DNA of 64,000 nt from Bog-756 sp963830165 (GTDB lineage: Bacteria > Actinomycetota > Acidimicrobiia > Acidimicrobiales > RAAP-2). A program made the translations under genes and the position numbers. This document shows, piece after piece, positions 18,967 to 27,916 of the stretch. The stretch spans positions 1 to 64,000 of the forward strand of contig CAWHKZ010000002.1 in NCBI GenBank assembly GCA_963830165.1, read 5' to 3'. The notes beneath the pieces were generated by a model, which saw only the letters and a program-made list of their open reading frames with translations, searched no databases and had not been told where the DNA came from. The first letter of the stretch is position 1; every line of letters begins with the position of its first letter.

Positions 18967-19772
18967 GCGCTCCCCCGACCACACCGACGACCGGGTCCTT
19001 CCAGGGGCTGAGCGATCTCAAGCTCATCGGCTGGCAGGTGCGCTTCGAACAGCTGTCCTTCTGGCTCAACCCGATCGGGGCCGTCTTCACCATCGGATTC
19101 TCGACGGTCTTCCTGCTGATCTTCGAATCGACGGCCGGCAAGGCGACCGTCAAATCCCTCGGTGGGATCAAGCTGATCCAGTACTACGTCCCCGGTTTCA
19201 TCGCCTACGGGATCATGTCCTCGTGCTTCTCCGTCCTGTCGATCGTGATCGTGAACCGGCGGGAGATGGGCCTGCTCAAGCGCCTGCGCCTGAGTCCCGC
19301 CCCCACGTGGATCCTCATGTCGGCCATCTTCGTCAACACGATGATCGTGTGCGTCATCCAGATCGTGTTGATGCTGGCGGTGGGCCGGGCCTTCGGTGTC
19401 CACGGACCGGCCAACTGGTTGCCGTTCCTGCTCGCACTGGTCGTGGGGATGTTCGGCTTCGTCGCGCTCGGCATGGGGGTGAGCACGCTCCTGCCCAATG
19501 CCGATGCGGCCGGGCCGGTGGTCAACATCGTCTTCTTCATCGTGCTCGCGTTCTCGGGGCTCTACTTCCCGTTGACGCCCGGATCGACCCTGGCCAACAT
19601 CACCGACTACCTGCCGGTGCGCAGGCTGATCGTCAGCCTGCAGGACTCGTTCAACCACATCCCGGGGACGTCGCCCTGGGCCTGGAACGACCTCGCGGTG
19701 ATCGCCATCTGGGGGGCGGTCGGCGTGTACCTCACCCTGCGGCGGTGGCAGTGGGCTCCTCGCCGCGGCTGA
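18963..19772 (+). CDS. ABC-2 type permease
   Basis: Membrane partner of the preceding ATPase, 269 aa, with six hydrophobic segments (e.g. AVFTIGFSTVFLLIF, IVLMLAVGRAF, LLALVVGMFGFVALGMGV, VVNIVFFIVLAFSGLYF). The ABC-2 signature region (NRREMGLLKRLRLSP) follows the second. It likely exports a hydrophobic compound; substrate unknown. Confidence 0.9.
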
Positions 19773-19778
19773 GATGAA

Positions 19779-19806
19779 CCCCCGGGGTGCCTGACCACGC
19801 CGGGGG
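19779..19806 (+). terminator. Possible hairpin terminator after ABC-2 permease
   Basis: Inverted arms CCCCCGG and CCGGGGG with a 14-nt loop start 6 nt after the permease stop. No U-tract follows. Confidence 0.4.
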
Positions 19807-19867
19807 AGGCGCCGGATCGCTGCCCTTCGTGGCGTCACCAGAATTTCGCTTGAGCCCCGGCGTGTGT

Positions 19868-19885
19868 CGTGTCACCGTTGACACG
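19868..19885. promoter_or_regulatory. Dyad overlapping a TTGACA box
   Basis: Perfect 7-bp arms CGTGTCA and TGACACG are separated by CCGT, 70 bp before the small secreted protein gene. The right arm contains a consensus TTGACA (19878-19883), but no convincing -10 is found 16-18 bp downstream. It is a candidate operator only. Confidence 0.3.
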
Positions 19886-19955
19886 AGGGGTTACGAGGAC
19901 CGCAAGGCCCAGGAGCAGCGGCGGTGACGTCCACCGCCGGGACGATCGGAGCACG

Positions 19956-20348
19956 ATGTCACGACCCGCCACCCTCGGAGCGGCCCTGGCGGCCGGCACC
20001 ATCGCCCTCACCGGACTCCTGGCCGGACCGGTCCAGGCGGCAGTCCCGGCCGGCGGCGCCAAGATCATCGGCCAGCTCGGCATCGAGGGCGGCGCCTACC
20101 CCGGTACGTTCCGGCCCACCGCCGGCACCGTCGTCGTCGACTTGGACCTCCACCCCCTCGTACTCGTGAAGAGCGTCGGCAAGTCCGGGAAGTTCGACCT
20201 CCACCTCTCCCCCGGCACGTACACCCTGACCGGCTGCGGGCCGGCCACGTCGACCTCCCCGGTCGGCCAGTGCGGCCAGGCCCAGACCGCGACCTTGACC
20301 CCCCACGAGAGGGATCACGTCCGGCTCGTCTGGCTGATGGCGCCCTGA
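19956..20348 (+). CDS. Small secreted protein, unknown function
   Basis: A 130-aa protein with a clear Sec signal peptide (TLGAALAAGTIALTGLLAGPVQA, likely cleaved after AQA/QAA at about residue 28). The mature part is beta-rich (VVVDLDLHPLVLV, GKFDLHLSPGTYTLTGCGP) with two cysteines that could form a disulphide, resembling a carboxypeptidase-regulatory-like fold. The preceding in-frame ATG at 19869 gives a non-signal leader and is rejected. No family is recognised. Confidence 0.65.
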   Translation: MSRPATLGAALAAGTIALTGLLAGPVQAAVPAGGAKIIGQLGIEGGAYPGTFRPTAGTVVVDLDLHPLVLVKSVGKSGKFDLHLSPGTYTLTGCGPATSTSPVGQCGQAQTATLTPHERDHVRLVWLMAP

Positions 20349-20632
20349 GGCCGGGAGCATCGGCGCTGCGGGCCACCGGTGTCCGTCGCTTGCCAAAAGG
20401 CACCGGTCGCCACCCATGTGTCGATCCGGCCACCGGCCTCGTCCTTCGACTCGCACCTCCAGCCGACGGCGCTGGAGCCGGTCGCACCCTGGCGGTACCG
20501 CCCCGTCAACGGCCCGATCGTCTCCGTGACGGGATCAGGACGCCCGGAGGTCTGCAACGCCTGTTCAGCGGTGTCAGGATTGTGTATCGGGAACCGTCCC
20601 GACGAGCAGGTCACATGCGAGGAGCCACCACG

Positions 20633-21475
20633 TTGCCCACCATCCATGTCATCACCGACAGCTCGAGCGACCTCGCTGAGGATGACATCGACCGGTTGAA
20701 TGTCGCGGTCGTGCCTCTGAGCATCAGATTCGGGAATGAGGAGTTCACGGACGGTCTGGATCTGACCGTCGGCGAGTTCTACAGCCGCATGGCCCGGTCC
20801 GACGAGCTCCCCCAGACGGCCTGTCCGTCGCCCGGGGCCTTCGAGCAGGCGTTCATCGGGGCGAAGCAGGCCGGAGCCGATGCGGTGATCTGCCTCAACA
20901 TCTCCAGTGACCTCTCGAACACGCTCCAATCGGCCCAGACCGCGGCGGACAGCGTGAAGAGCGACATCCCGGTACACGTGATCGACAGCAGGTCGGTGTC
21001 GAGCGGACTCGGGACCCTCGTGCTCGAAGCCGCCCGGGCCGCCCGCGAGAGTGCCGACGTGGCCTCGGTGGTCGCCCGGATCCGCTCACTCATCCCGAAG
21101 ACGCACGTGTTCGCCGCCCTCAACACGTTGGAGAACCTGAAGAAGGGTGGACGGATCGGTGGAGCGACGGCCATGGTCGGATCGCTGCTGTCGATCAAGC
21201 CGGTGGTCGACATCAGCAGCGGTGTCGTCGAGGAGGCCGGCAAGCCCCGGACCCGGAAGCGGGCGCTCAACCTGCTCTACGAGCGGATGATCAAGGCACT
21301 GCCCATCGAGTCGGTTGCCGTCATGCACGGGGGAGCGCCCGACATCGACGACTTCCTCGACCTCATCGCCCCCCACTTCCCCCGGACGTCGATCCGGCTG
21401 GGTCAGCTCGGCGCCGTCGTCGGCGCCCACGGAGGCGGCGAGATCATCGGCGTCAGCTGGATCGCGCTCAGCTAG
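20633..21475 (+). CDS. DegV family fatty-acid-binding protein
   Basis: A 280-aa DegV protein: TIHVITDSSSDL at the N-terminus, VVPLSIRFGNEEFTDG, TACPSPGAFEQAF, ICLNISSDLSNTLQSA, VIDSRSVSSGLG, NTLENLKKGGRIG and LLSIKPVVD, all family hallmarks. DegV proteins bind a fatty acyl chain and act with fatty-acid kinase. A TTG at 20633, 8 nt after GAGGAG, fits best; an in-frame ATG at 20615 is the alternative. It stands alone. Confidence 0.85.
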   Translation: MPTIHVITDSSSDLAEDDIDRLNVAVVPLSIRFGNEEFTDGLDLTVGEFYSRMARSDELPQTACPSPGAFEQAFIGAKQAGADAVICLNISSDLSNTLQSAQTAADSVKSDIPVHVIDSRSVSSGLGTLVLEAARAARESADVASVVARIRSLIPKTHVFAALNTLENLKKGGRIGGATAMVGSLLSIKPVVDISSGVVEEAGKPRTRKRALNLLYERMIKALPIESVAVMHGGAPDIDDFLDLIAPHFPRTSIRLGQLGAVVGAHGGGEIIGVSWIALS

Positions 21476-21500
21476 CGCTCCCGACCGTGGGGTCGGCCCG

Positions 21501-22118
21501 TCATCGGCGGGGGTCGACACCACCATGGCGATCGCTCGCACCCGGCCGCCGGCCCTCCGGTGACGCCGCCCGCTCGGGGGAGAGCGGCTGGCTCAGTCCG
21601 TCCAGGGCGGTCCGGAGCATCGGCTCGATGTAGTCGGACTCGCCCCGGATCTGGGTGATAGCGACGATCATGTCGAGGATCTGTTCGAGCGCCAGGTCGT
21701 CACGGACTTCACCGGAGTCCTGTGCAGCGGCAAGGAGCGGCCGGCCGGCGGCGAGTACGCGGTTCCGGCTCTCGCTGAAGTCGGGGCTGCTCCCGACCGA
21801 CTGCGCAAGCAGTTCCGCTACGACGTGGTGCTTGGTGATGGCAAAGGCGTAGAACCGGTGCAGCCAGTGGTTCAGTGCGGCGTCGGGCGTTTCCCCGTCG
21901 ACCGTCTCGGCGGCATCGCAGATGGCGTCGACCTCGTCGGTGAAGAGTGCCTCGAGGAGTTCGCGACGGCCGGGGAAGTTGCGGTACAGCGTCGCCATCC
22001 CGACCCCGGCACGTCGCGAGATTTCGGCCATCGACACCTCGGAATCCGGGTCGGCGAAGGCGCTGCGGGCCGCACCCAGGATCTTGTCGCGGTTGCGCTC
22101 CGCGTCGGCACGTCTCAC
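21501..22118 (-). CDS. TetR-family regulator
   Basis: A 205-aa TetR repressor starting at GTG. The HTH is at residues ~10-55 (RNRDKILGAARSAFAD, MAEISRRAGVGMATLYRNFPGR), followed by an all-helical ligand-binding domain. It is divergent from an aldo/keto reductase, with paired operators in the 163-bp intergenic region. Confidence 0.85.
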   Translation of the reverse strand: MRRADAERNRDKILGAARSAFADPDSEVSMAEISRRAGVGMATLYRNFPGRRELLEALFTDEVDAICDAAETVDGETPDAALNHWLHRFYAFAITKHHVVAELLAQSVGSSPDFSESRNRVLAAGRPLLAAAQDSGEVRDDLALEQILDMIVAITQIRGESDYIEPMLRTALDGLSQPLSPERAASPEGRRPGASDRHGGVDPRR

Positions 22119-22159
22119 GGGCGATGGGACCTCGTTCGAAGGGACGGAATGATCGTACT

Positions 22160-22207
22160 GGACAGGCTATCCGTTAACCGGTATACCTTGAAGTGGACAG
22201 GCTGTCC
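22160..22207. promoter_or_regulatory. Paired TetR operators
   Basis: Two 13-bp dyads, GGACAG-G-CTATCC (22160-22172, one mismatch) and GGACAG-G-CTGTCC (22195-22207, perfect), are spaced 35 bp apart. The palindrome GGTATACC lies between them (22179-22186). They sit between the divergent TetR and aldo/keto reductase genes and would let the regulator control both. Confidence 0.6.
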
Positions 22208-22281
22208 GTCTATTGGGGGATCCGACCATCCCCACCCGCCGCATCCAGATCACCTCCGACGAAGCACGAAGGAGACCTTCC

Positions 22282-23319
22282 ATGGACTACCGACCACTGG
22301 GACGCACCGGCATGACCGTCAGCCAGCAGTGCCTGGGCGCGATGATGTTCGGCGCCTTCGGCAACACCGATCACGACGATGCGATCCGTATCATCCACAA
22401 GGCACTGGACGCCGGAATCAACTTCGTCGACACCGCGGACGGCTACTCCGCCGGCGAGTCCGAAGAGATCCTGGGGAAAGCACTGGCGGGTGGGCGACGC
22501 GACGGTGTCGTGCTCGCCGTGAAGTTCGGCGTGCCATTCGACGAAGACCCCAACCATCGTGGCGCCGGGCGCCGGTGGATCACCGAGGCGGTCGAGGGCT
22601 CGCTGCGCCGGTTGCAGACCGACTGGATCGACCTGTACCAGGCAGGTGTTCCCGATCCGCAGACCGACATCGACGAGACACTCGGCGCCCTGTCCGATCT
22701 CGTCCGTGCAGGCAAGATCCGTTCCTTCGGAGCGTCGAAGGTACCCGCCTCGGAGATCGTCGAGGCCCAGTGGACCGCGGAACGGCGGGGCTTCGGTCGG
22801 TTCCGTACCGAGCAGCCTCCCTACTCGATGCTGACCCGCGCCGTCGAGTACGACTTGCTGCCGACCTGCCTGCGCCACGGCATGGGCGTGATGACCTACA
22901 GCCCGCTGGCCGGGGGCTGGCTGTCGGGAAAGTACCGCAAGGGCCGAGAGGTCAGTGGCCCGGGCACCGTCGCCCGTGCCCGGCGCTTCCCCGGGGCCTA
23001 TGACGCCACCAACCCGTCCAATGCGGCGAAGCTCGACGCCGCCGACGCTCTCGGTGCGCTCGCCGACGAGGCCGGCTTGACCCTCATCCAGATGGCGGTC
23101 GCATTTGCCACGTGCCATCCGGCAGTCACCTCGGCGATCATCGGACCGCGCACCATGGATCACCTGGACGCCTACCTCGCCGCCGACGGGGTCGAGCTGA
23201 CCGAGGACATGCTGGATCGCATCGACGAGATCGTTCCCCCCGGGGTCACGATCAATGTCGCCGACAACATGTGGTACGTCGGTACGACGGCGCTCGGTGC
23301 CGATTTCCGCCGCGGCTAA
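22282..23319 (+). CDS. Aldo/keto reductase lacking the usual catalytic His
   Basis: A 345-aa NADPH-dependent AKR barrel. Asp (FVDTAD), Tyr (GYSAGESEEILGKAL) and Lys (LAVKFG) of the tetrad are present. In the strand that normally reads LYQxHxPDP it has LYQAGVPDP, so the histidine is a glycine. The cofactor end is normal (YSPLAGGWLSGKY, SAIIGPRTMDHLD). It is divergent from the TetR gene that probably represses it. The 3' end is a 16-bp tandem duplication covering the stop codon. Confidence 0.85.
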   Translation: MDYRPLGRTGMTVSQQCLGAMMFGAFGNTDHDDAIRIIHKALDAGINFVDTADGYSAGESEEILGKALAGGRRDGVVLAVKFGVPFDEDPNHRGAGRRWITEAVEGSLRRLQTDWIDLYQAGVPDPQTDIDETLGALSDLVRAGKIRSFGASKVPASEIVEAQWTAERRGFGRFRTEQPPYSMLTRAVEYDLLPTCLRHGMGVMTYSPLAGGWLSGKYRKGREVSGPGTVARARRFPGAYDATNPSNAAKLDAADALGALADEAGLTLIQMAVAFATCHPAVTSAIIGPRTMDHLDAYLAADGVELTEDMLDRIDEIVPPGVTINVADNMWYVGTTALGADFRRG

Positions 23320-23334
23320 TTTCCGCCGCGGCTA
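23303..23334. repeat. 16-bp tandem duplication at AKR stop codon
   Basis: The unit ATTTCCGCCGCGGCTA occurs twice head to tail (23303-23318, 23319-23334). The gene stops with TAA at the junction; a single copy would stop with TAG at the same codon. Confidence 0.95.
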
Positions 23335-23355
23335 GGAGGGTTCCCGCTACCGGAT

Positions 23356-23928
23356 TCAGCTGAGCGTGGCGCTGGCCATCTGCAGCTGACGGAGTGACTG
23401 GCGGGCGAGTTCGCCGAGTTCCTGCCCGTTGGCCGGGTCGGACCACCGGGCGTGGGCCAACTTCAGGGCGAGCATTCCGATCTCGGCGGCGAGGCTCGCG
23501 GTCGGGTCCGACACTCCCCGGTGCTTCAGCGCGTCGGTCATGGCCGTGGCCATTCCGACGCGCTTGAGCGCGTCACGCTCCTGGAGCTCGCTGCTGGCCG
23601 CTATGGCGTCGCGCAGCCTCTCGCCTAGGTCGCGACGCTCGGGCGTGAACGCCTCCGAAGCGGCGTCGAGACCCGCGGCGACCGCCTCGAGCGGAGTGGC
23701 CGACGCAGGGGCGGCAGCGATGCCGTCGGTGAGGAGCTGGCAGAGCGTGTCCTGACCGGCGGCCAACACATCCCGCTTGTCGGGAAAGTAGCGGAAGAAG
23801 GTGCTCTTGGTCAGGCCGGCCCGCTCGGCGATCTGGGCCACGGTGGTGGTGTCGTATCCCCGTTCGGCGAACAGGTCCAACGCCACGCGTACCAGTCGCT
23901 CGCGTGCCTCCGGTTCCCAGCGGGCCAT
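23356..23928 (-). CDS. TetR-family regulator
   Basis: A 190-aa TetR protein with HTH RLVRVALDLFAERGYDTTT, IAERAGLTKSTFFRYFPDKR at residues ~10-50. It is divergent from a NAD-dependent epimerase-like gene with a large dyad in between, so it probably represses both genes. Its C-terminus faces the AKR gene tail. Confidence 0.85.
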   Translation of the reverse strand: MARWEPEARERLVRVALDLFAERGYDTTTVAQIAERAGLTKSTFFRYFPDKRDVLAAGQDTLCQLLTDGIAAAPASATPLEAVAAGLDAASEAFTPERRDLGERLRDAIAASSELQERDALKRVGMATAMTDALKHRGVSDPTASLAAEIGMLALKLAHARWSDPANGQELGELARQSLRQLQMASATLS

Positions 23929-23951
23929 GTGTGGATCATAGGCAGTGATGC

Positions 23952-23993
23952 GACCGTGGTCCCATCACAGGGTATTGTGACGGGACAACGGTC
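23952..23993. promoter_or_regulatory. Large TetR operator dyad
   Basis: Arms of 17 bp (GACCGTGGTCCCATCAC at 23952-23968, and its near complement at 23977-23993, 15 of 17 matching) flank an 8-nt centre. It lies between the divergent TetR and epimerase-like genes, 24 bp from the TetR start. Confidence 0.6.
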
Positions 23994-24043
23994 TTATCAC
24001 TTCGGCCGCCGGCAAGGCGGCGGATCCAACAGGAGGGTTGCGC

Positions 24044-24925
24044 ATGCGTGTATTCGTCACCGGTGCCACGGGCGGAATCGGTTCCGCGGTCGTGCCCGAG
24101 CTGATGGCCGCCGGCCATGAGGTCCTCGGCCTGGCCCGGTCCGAGGCTTCGGCGGACGCCCTCACCGCGGCCGGAGCTTCTTTCCTGCGCGGCGATCTCG
24201 ACGATCCAGGAAGCCTGCATGACGGTGCCGTCCAGTCCGACGGGGTCATCCACCTCGCGTTCGGCGCCGACTTCGACGACTTCGCCAAGTCCGTGGCGAG
24301 GGAAGCACTCGCCGTCGAGACCTTCGCCACCGCCCTCGAAGGGAGCGGCAAGCCGCTCGTCATCGCGTCCGGCACGCCCGCCCTGCCGGGGCGCCTCTCG
24401 ACCGAGCTGGACCCGTTCCCCACCGACGGCCCGGTGGGCGGTCGCGGTCGCAATGCCCAGACCGTCGTCGGCCTGGCCGAGCGCGGCGTGCGTTCCGCGG
24501 TCGTCCGCCTCCCGCGTTCGGTCCACTCCGAGGGCGGGCCCTACGGATTCGCCGGGGTGCTGGTCACTGCCGCCCAGCGCACCGGGGTCTCCGGCTACGT
24601 GGGCGACGGCACCCAGCGCTGGCCGGCCGTACACCGCCTCGACGCTGCCCGGCTCTTCCGGCTCGTCCTCGACCAAGCCGCTCCCGGCACCGTCGCTCAC
24701 GCCGTCGCCGACGAGGGCGACACCATGCGCTCCATCGCCGAAGCCATCGGCCACGAGCTCCATCTGCCCGTCGAGGTCGTATCCGCGGAGGGTTTCGGAT
24801 TCCTCAGCACCATCTTCGCCGTCGACCAGCCGTCATCCAGCGAGGTGACCCAGAAGGTGTTCGGTTGGCGGCCCACCCATCCGAGCCTGCTCGACGACCT
24901 CGAGGCCGGGAACTACCCGGCCTGA
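24044..24925 (+). CDS. NAD(P)-dependent epimerase/atypical SDR
   Basis: A 293-aa extended-type Rossmann protein: MRVFVTGATGGIGSAVV (GxxGxxG), GDLDDPGSL, GVIHLAFG. The classical YxxxK is replaced by RGRNAQTVV, so it belongs to the atypical SDRs such as NAD-dependent epimerase/dehydratase relatives. The ATG at 24044 follows AGGAGGG by 6 nt. It is likely repressed by the divergent TetR. Confidence 0.8.
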   Translation: MRVFVTGATGGIGSAVVPELMAAGHEVLGLARSEASADALTAAGASFLRGDLDDPGSLHDGAVQSDGVIHLAFGADFDDFAKSVAREALAVETFATALEGSGKPLVIASGTPALPGRLSTELDPFPTDGPVGGRGRNAQTVVGLAERGVRSAVVRLPRSVHSEGGPYGFAGVLVTAAQRTGVSGYVGDGTQRWPAVHRLDAARLFRLVLDQAAPGTVAHAVADEGDTMRSIAEAIGHELHLPVEVVSAEGFGFLSTIFAVDQPSSSEVTQKVFGWRPTHPSLLDDLEAGNYPA

Positions 24926-24942
24926 TCCGGGTGTGGGCGGGA

Positions 24943-26727
24943 TCAGGAGGCGCTCCCGTAGAGCTGGACGAAGTTGTCCAACACCGCCGTGCAGAGGGCC
25001 TGGTCGGACGAGGGAAGCGTGCACGTGTCCAGGTAGCTGGTCGTCTCGCCGCCCGACTGGAAGGTCGCCACACCGTTGGCCGGGTAATTCCCACCGGACG
25101 GGACTCCGTCGCCCGCCACTCCGGGTGGGTCGAGGAATCCGACGACGCCGGGTTCGATCGGCTCCGTCGACTCGCCTGCGGGTAGGGACGGACACGCCCC
25201 CGAGTCGAATGGGAACTGCGATTCGCACTGGCTCTGGGCGGACGCGAACAGCGGGCTGGCCTGGGTGACGGCGCAACCGAGGCAGCCACCGTTCTGCGTC
25301 CCCACGATTCCTTCAGCCGAGGCCGGCGGATCCTGTTCGTTCGGGTCGGCCTGTCCTGGCGGATAGACCTGCACTCCGCCGGATCCGTCGGCACCGTAAT
25401 CGGCGGAGCACGACCAACCCGTCGGGCCGAGGAGCTGCATCGTCCCCTCCTGGTCGGTGTAGACGGCGAGTCGGCTCTCCAGGTCGGACGGCACGGACTC
25501 GGAAGCCGTCGACGGCAACGTCGTAGGTGAACCTTGCGTCGCCCCGTAGGACGTGGGGCACACGACCATCGGGAGCACTGCGGAGACCAGCGACCCGGGC
25601 GAGCTCGGGGTGGTGGTCGTCGTCGAGGTCGTCGATGCCGGCGGCGGCGCCGAGGTTGCCGTGACGCCCCTTCCCGCGGTCGACGGCGTCGGCTTGCCCG
25701 CGGCACTGGGCTTTCCCTCCAGCCGGCTCACGAGCGCGATCCCACCCCCGATCAGCAGTAGGACCAGGACGGACACTCCGACGGCAACCAGTCCCGCCTT
25801 CGATCCCGCCTTCGCATCCGCCTGGGTGGGGTGCTGAGGGTCGGGGTGCGAAGGACCTTGAGGCCAGGTCCTGCCCAGGACCGCTTCCGTGACGGCGATC
25901 GATCCGCCCGGTGGGAGTGCCCCCGCCATGGCGGTTCTCAACTCGGCGAGCAGTTGATCCGCGGTCGGTCGGAGTGCGGGGTCCTTCTGGAGCGCTCGGG
26001 TGACGAGGCCGAGGAGCCTCGGGTCCAGGCCGGCCAGGTCCGGCGCCTCGTGGACGACGCGATAGACCACGGCATCGGGACGGCCTGCCCCGAACGGCGA
26101 TCTTCCGGTCGCCGCGAATGCCACCGTGGCCCCCCATGCGAACACATCGACCGCCGGGGTGGCGCCGTAGCCGACAGCCTGTTCGGGTGCCATCCATCCC
26201 GGTGAACCGAAGACGAAGCCGGTCTGGGTGAGGGCCGTGCCGTCGGCGCCCTGGGAGAGCCCGAAATCGACGACCTTCGGACCCGTCGCCGCCATCAGGA
26301 CGTTGGAGGGCTTGAGGTCCCTGTGGATGACCCCGGCGGCGTTCATCGCCACCAGCGCCTCGGCCAGACCGACGGCCAGTCCGACGAGTTGATCGCCGAC
26401 AAGTGGCCCGTGGGCACCCACGTAGTCGAGGAGGTTCCCACCCTCGACGTACTCGGTCACGAAGTACGGGTGCTCCGAGCCGAGGTCGGCATCGAGATAA
26501 CAGGCGTTGCACACGCCACCGACCCTGCGAGCTGCCTCCACCTCGCGTCCGAACCGCGCCCGGAAGCTCGGGTCATCGGCCAGGTCGGAGCGGAGGAGCT
26601 TGAGCGCGACCCTCCTCCCCCAGCCGTCCTCGGCCAGGTAGACCACACCCATCCCGCCCGTGCCGATTCGGCTCAGCGTCCGGTACGGACCGATCGCCCT
26701 GGGATCCGCCGCATGGAGTGCCTCCAT
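24943..26727 (-). CDS. PknB-like Ser/Thr protein kinase with extracellular domain
   Basis: A 594-aa receptor-type kinase. Kinase domain at residues ~13-270: G-loop GTGGMG (22-27), Lys43 (VALKLL), catalytic HRDLKPSN (135-142), DFG (154-156), and APEQ activation-segment end. A single TM helix (312-334, VAVGVSVLVLLLIGGGIAL) is followed by a Thr/Ser/Pro linker and a ~200-residue extracytoplasmic domain with several cysteines (GGCLGCAVTQAS, CESQFPFDSGACP, YLDTCTLPSSDQALC). No PASTA repeats. It probably senses an envelope signal and phosphorylates cytoplasmic targets. Confidence 0.9.
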   Translation of the reverse strand: MEALHAADPRAIGPYRTLSRIGTGGMGVVYLAEDGWGRRVALKLLRSDLADDPSFRARFGREVEAARRVGGVCNACYLDADLGSEHPYFVTEYVEGGNLLDYVGAHGPLVGDQLVGLAVGLAEALVAMNAAGVIHRDLKPSNVLMAATGPKVVDFGLSQGADGTALTQTGFVFGSPGWMAPEQAVGYGATPAVDVFAWGATVAFAATGRSPFGAGRPDAVVYRVVHEAPDLAGLDPRLLGLVTRALQKDPALRPTADQLLAELRTAMAGALPPGGSIAVTEAVLGRTWPQGPSHPDPQHPTQADAKAGSKAGLVAVGVSVLVLLLIGGGIALVSRLEGKPSAAGKPTPSTAGRGVTATSAPPPASTTSTTTTTPSSPGSLVSAVLPMVVCPTSYGATQGSPTTLPSTASESVPSDLESRLAVYTDQEGTMQLLGPTGWSCSADYGADGSGGVQVYPPGQADPNEQDPPASAEGIVGTQNGGCLGCAVTQASPLFASAQSQCESQFPFDSGACPSLPAGESTEPIEPGVVGFLDPPGVAGDGVPSGGNYPANGVATFQSGGETTSYLDTCTLPSSDQALCTAVLDNFVQLYGSAS

Positions 26728-26972
26728 GCTTCGGACCTTAACTGCGCGGAGGCTGGAGCGGGTCGGGTCGCTGGCCGGAGCCAGGCTGCGAGCTCACCGG
26801 TCTACATCGAGGTCAGAGCCACGTTCCGGTGTCGTTCCTTCGAAGCGACGGGGCCGCATATGCGCCCGGGCGCGGCGGTTCCGCCCAAACATGTTCAAGG
26901 CACTTCGGCCTGGCGTTCGTCCTCAGCCTGCAAAGCTGAAGACGTCGGCCTGAGCGCCCACCAGCCCGCCCG

Positions 26973-27716
26973 TCAAGGCAGATCCCCCGGAACCGCCCCA
27001 TTCACCGTCAGATCGCTGTACGTCATGCTCGACCCCGGTTTGAGGTGTCCGGCGAACCATCCGCCCCGGCCTGAGGTGGGCGCTCCTGGTGGGATCGTGG
27101 CCTGACCGCCCTGGCTCGTACTGCCCCACCCCGGCCTGGTCTGGCCGGCCGTCCACACGACGAACTGCACGATGTTCGAGGCGGCGACCGTTCGGGCACA
27201 CAGGTGCAGCGGATAGACGGCCGGCGCGACCGGAAGCTCCCGGATGATGGTCGATCCGAACTGGGTGAACGGGCTCTCGGGGTCGGCCAGGGTGTTCCAG
27301 ACGTGGTAGTTGAACACGTCGAACGCGGACAGCCAGATGTTGCGGGTCACGGTGATGCCCGACACGGTGCCGTGGGCCAAGAGGTTCAGGCGGAGGACGA
27401 CGCCCTGCTGGTCGATCCCCTGCCCGCTCGCGAACGTCGCACACACGGTCAGGTCGGCACGACTCGGTCCCGTCGGGCTCCAGAAGAACTCGCGGTTGTT
27501 CGGTGCACCCGACGTCGGAGCCGTGACGACGACGGTCCCTGATCGAGGACTGGTGTACGTGTACTCGGCACAGTCGGGCGTGACCCGGCTGATGCACGTC
27601 GACGGTCCGGACTGTGCCGAGGCGGTCTCGATCCGCGGAGCAGAGGAACACCCGGCCAAGGTGAGGGCCAGGGTCGCTGCCGTGGCGGACGCGACACTCC
27701 TGCGGGCACGTCGCAT
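26973..27716 (-). CDS. Lipoprotein, unknown function
   Basis: A 247-aa protein with a lipoprotein signal: RRARRS, hydrophobic run, lipobox LTLAGCSS (Cys at about residue 23). The mature domain is beta-rich (SGTVVVTAPTSG, VVLRLNLLAHGTVSG, QFVVWTAGQTRPGWG) with cysteines at CISRVTPDC and HLCARTV. No family is recognised; it would sit on the outer face of the membrane. It lies downstream of the kinase start but is separated by 245 bp of non-coding DNA. Confidence 0.7.
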   Translation of the reverse strand: MRRARRSVASATAATLALTLAGCSSAPRIETASAQSGPSTCISRVTPDCAEYTYTSPRSGTVVVTAPTSGAPNNREFFWSPTGPSRADLTVCATFASGQGIDQQGVVLRLNLLAHGTVSGITVTRNIWLSAFDVFNYHVWNTLADPESPFTQFGSTIIRELPVAPAVYPLHLCARTVAASNIVQFVVWTAGQTRPGWGSTSQGGQATIPPGAPTSGRGGWFAGHLKPGSSMTYSDLTVNGAVPGDLP

Positions 27717-27916
27717 CGTCCTCGTGATGGCGCAGATGGTACCTGTGCCCGGAATGTCGGGGACGGACGACGGACACGGCGACGTGGTGACCGCTCCGAC
27801 CCACCAGCCTGCATCCGCACCTCGAGGAATCGACCGGGACGACGCCGGTCGTCAATTTCGCGAACCACCAGGTCCGGCCCCGGTTCCGCACACCGGTCGA
27901 TGCCTAGTATTGCGCC

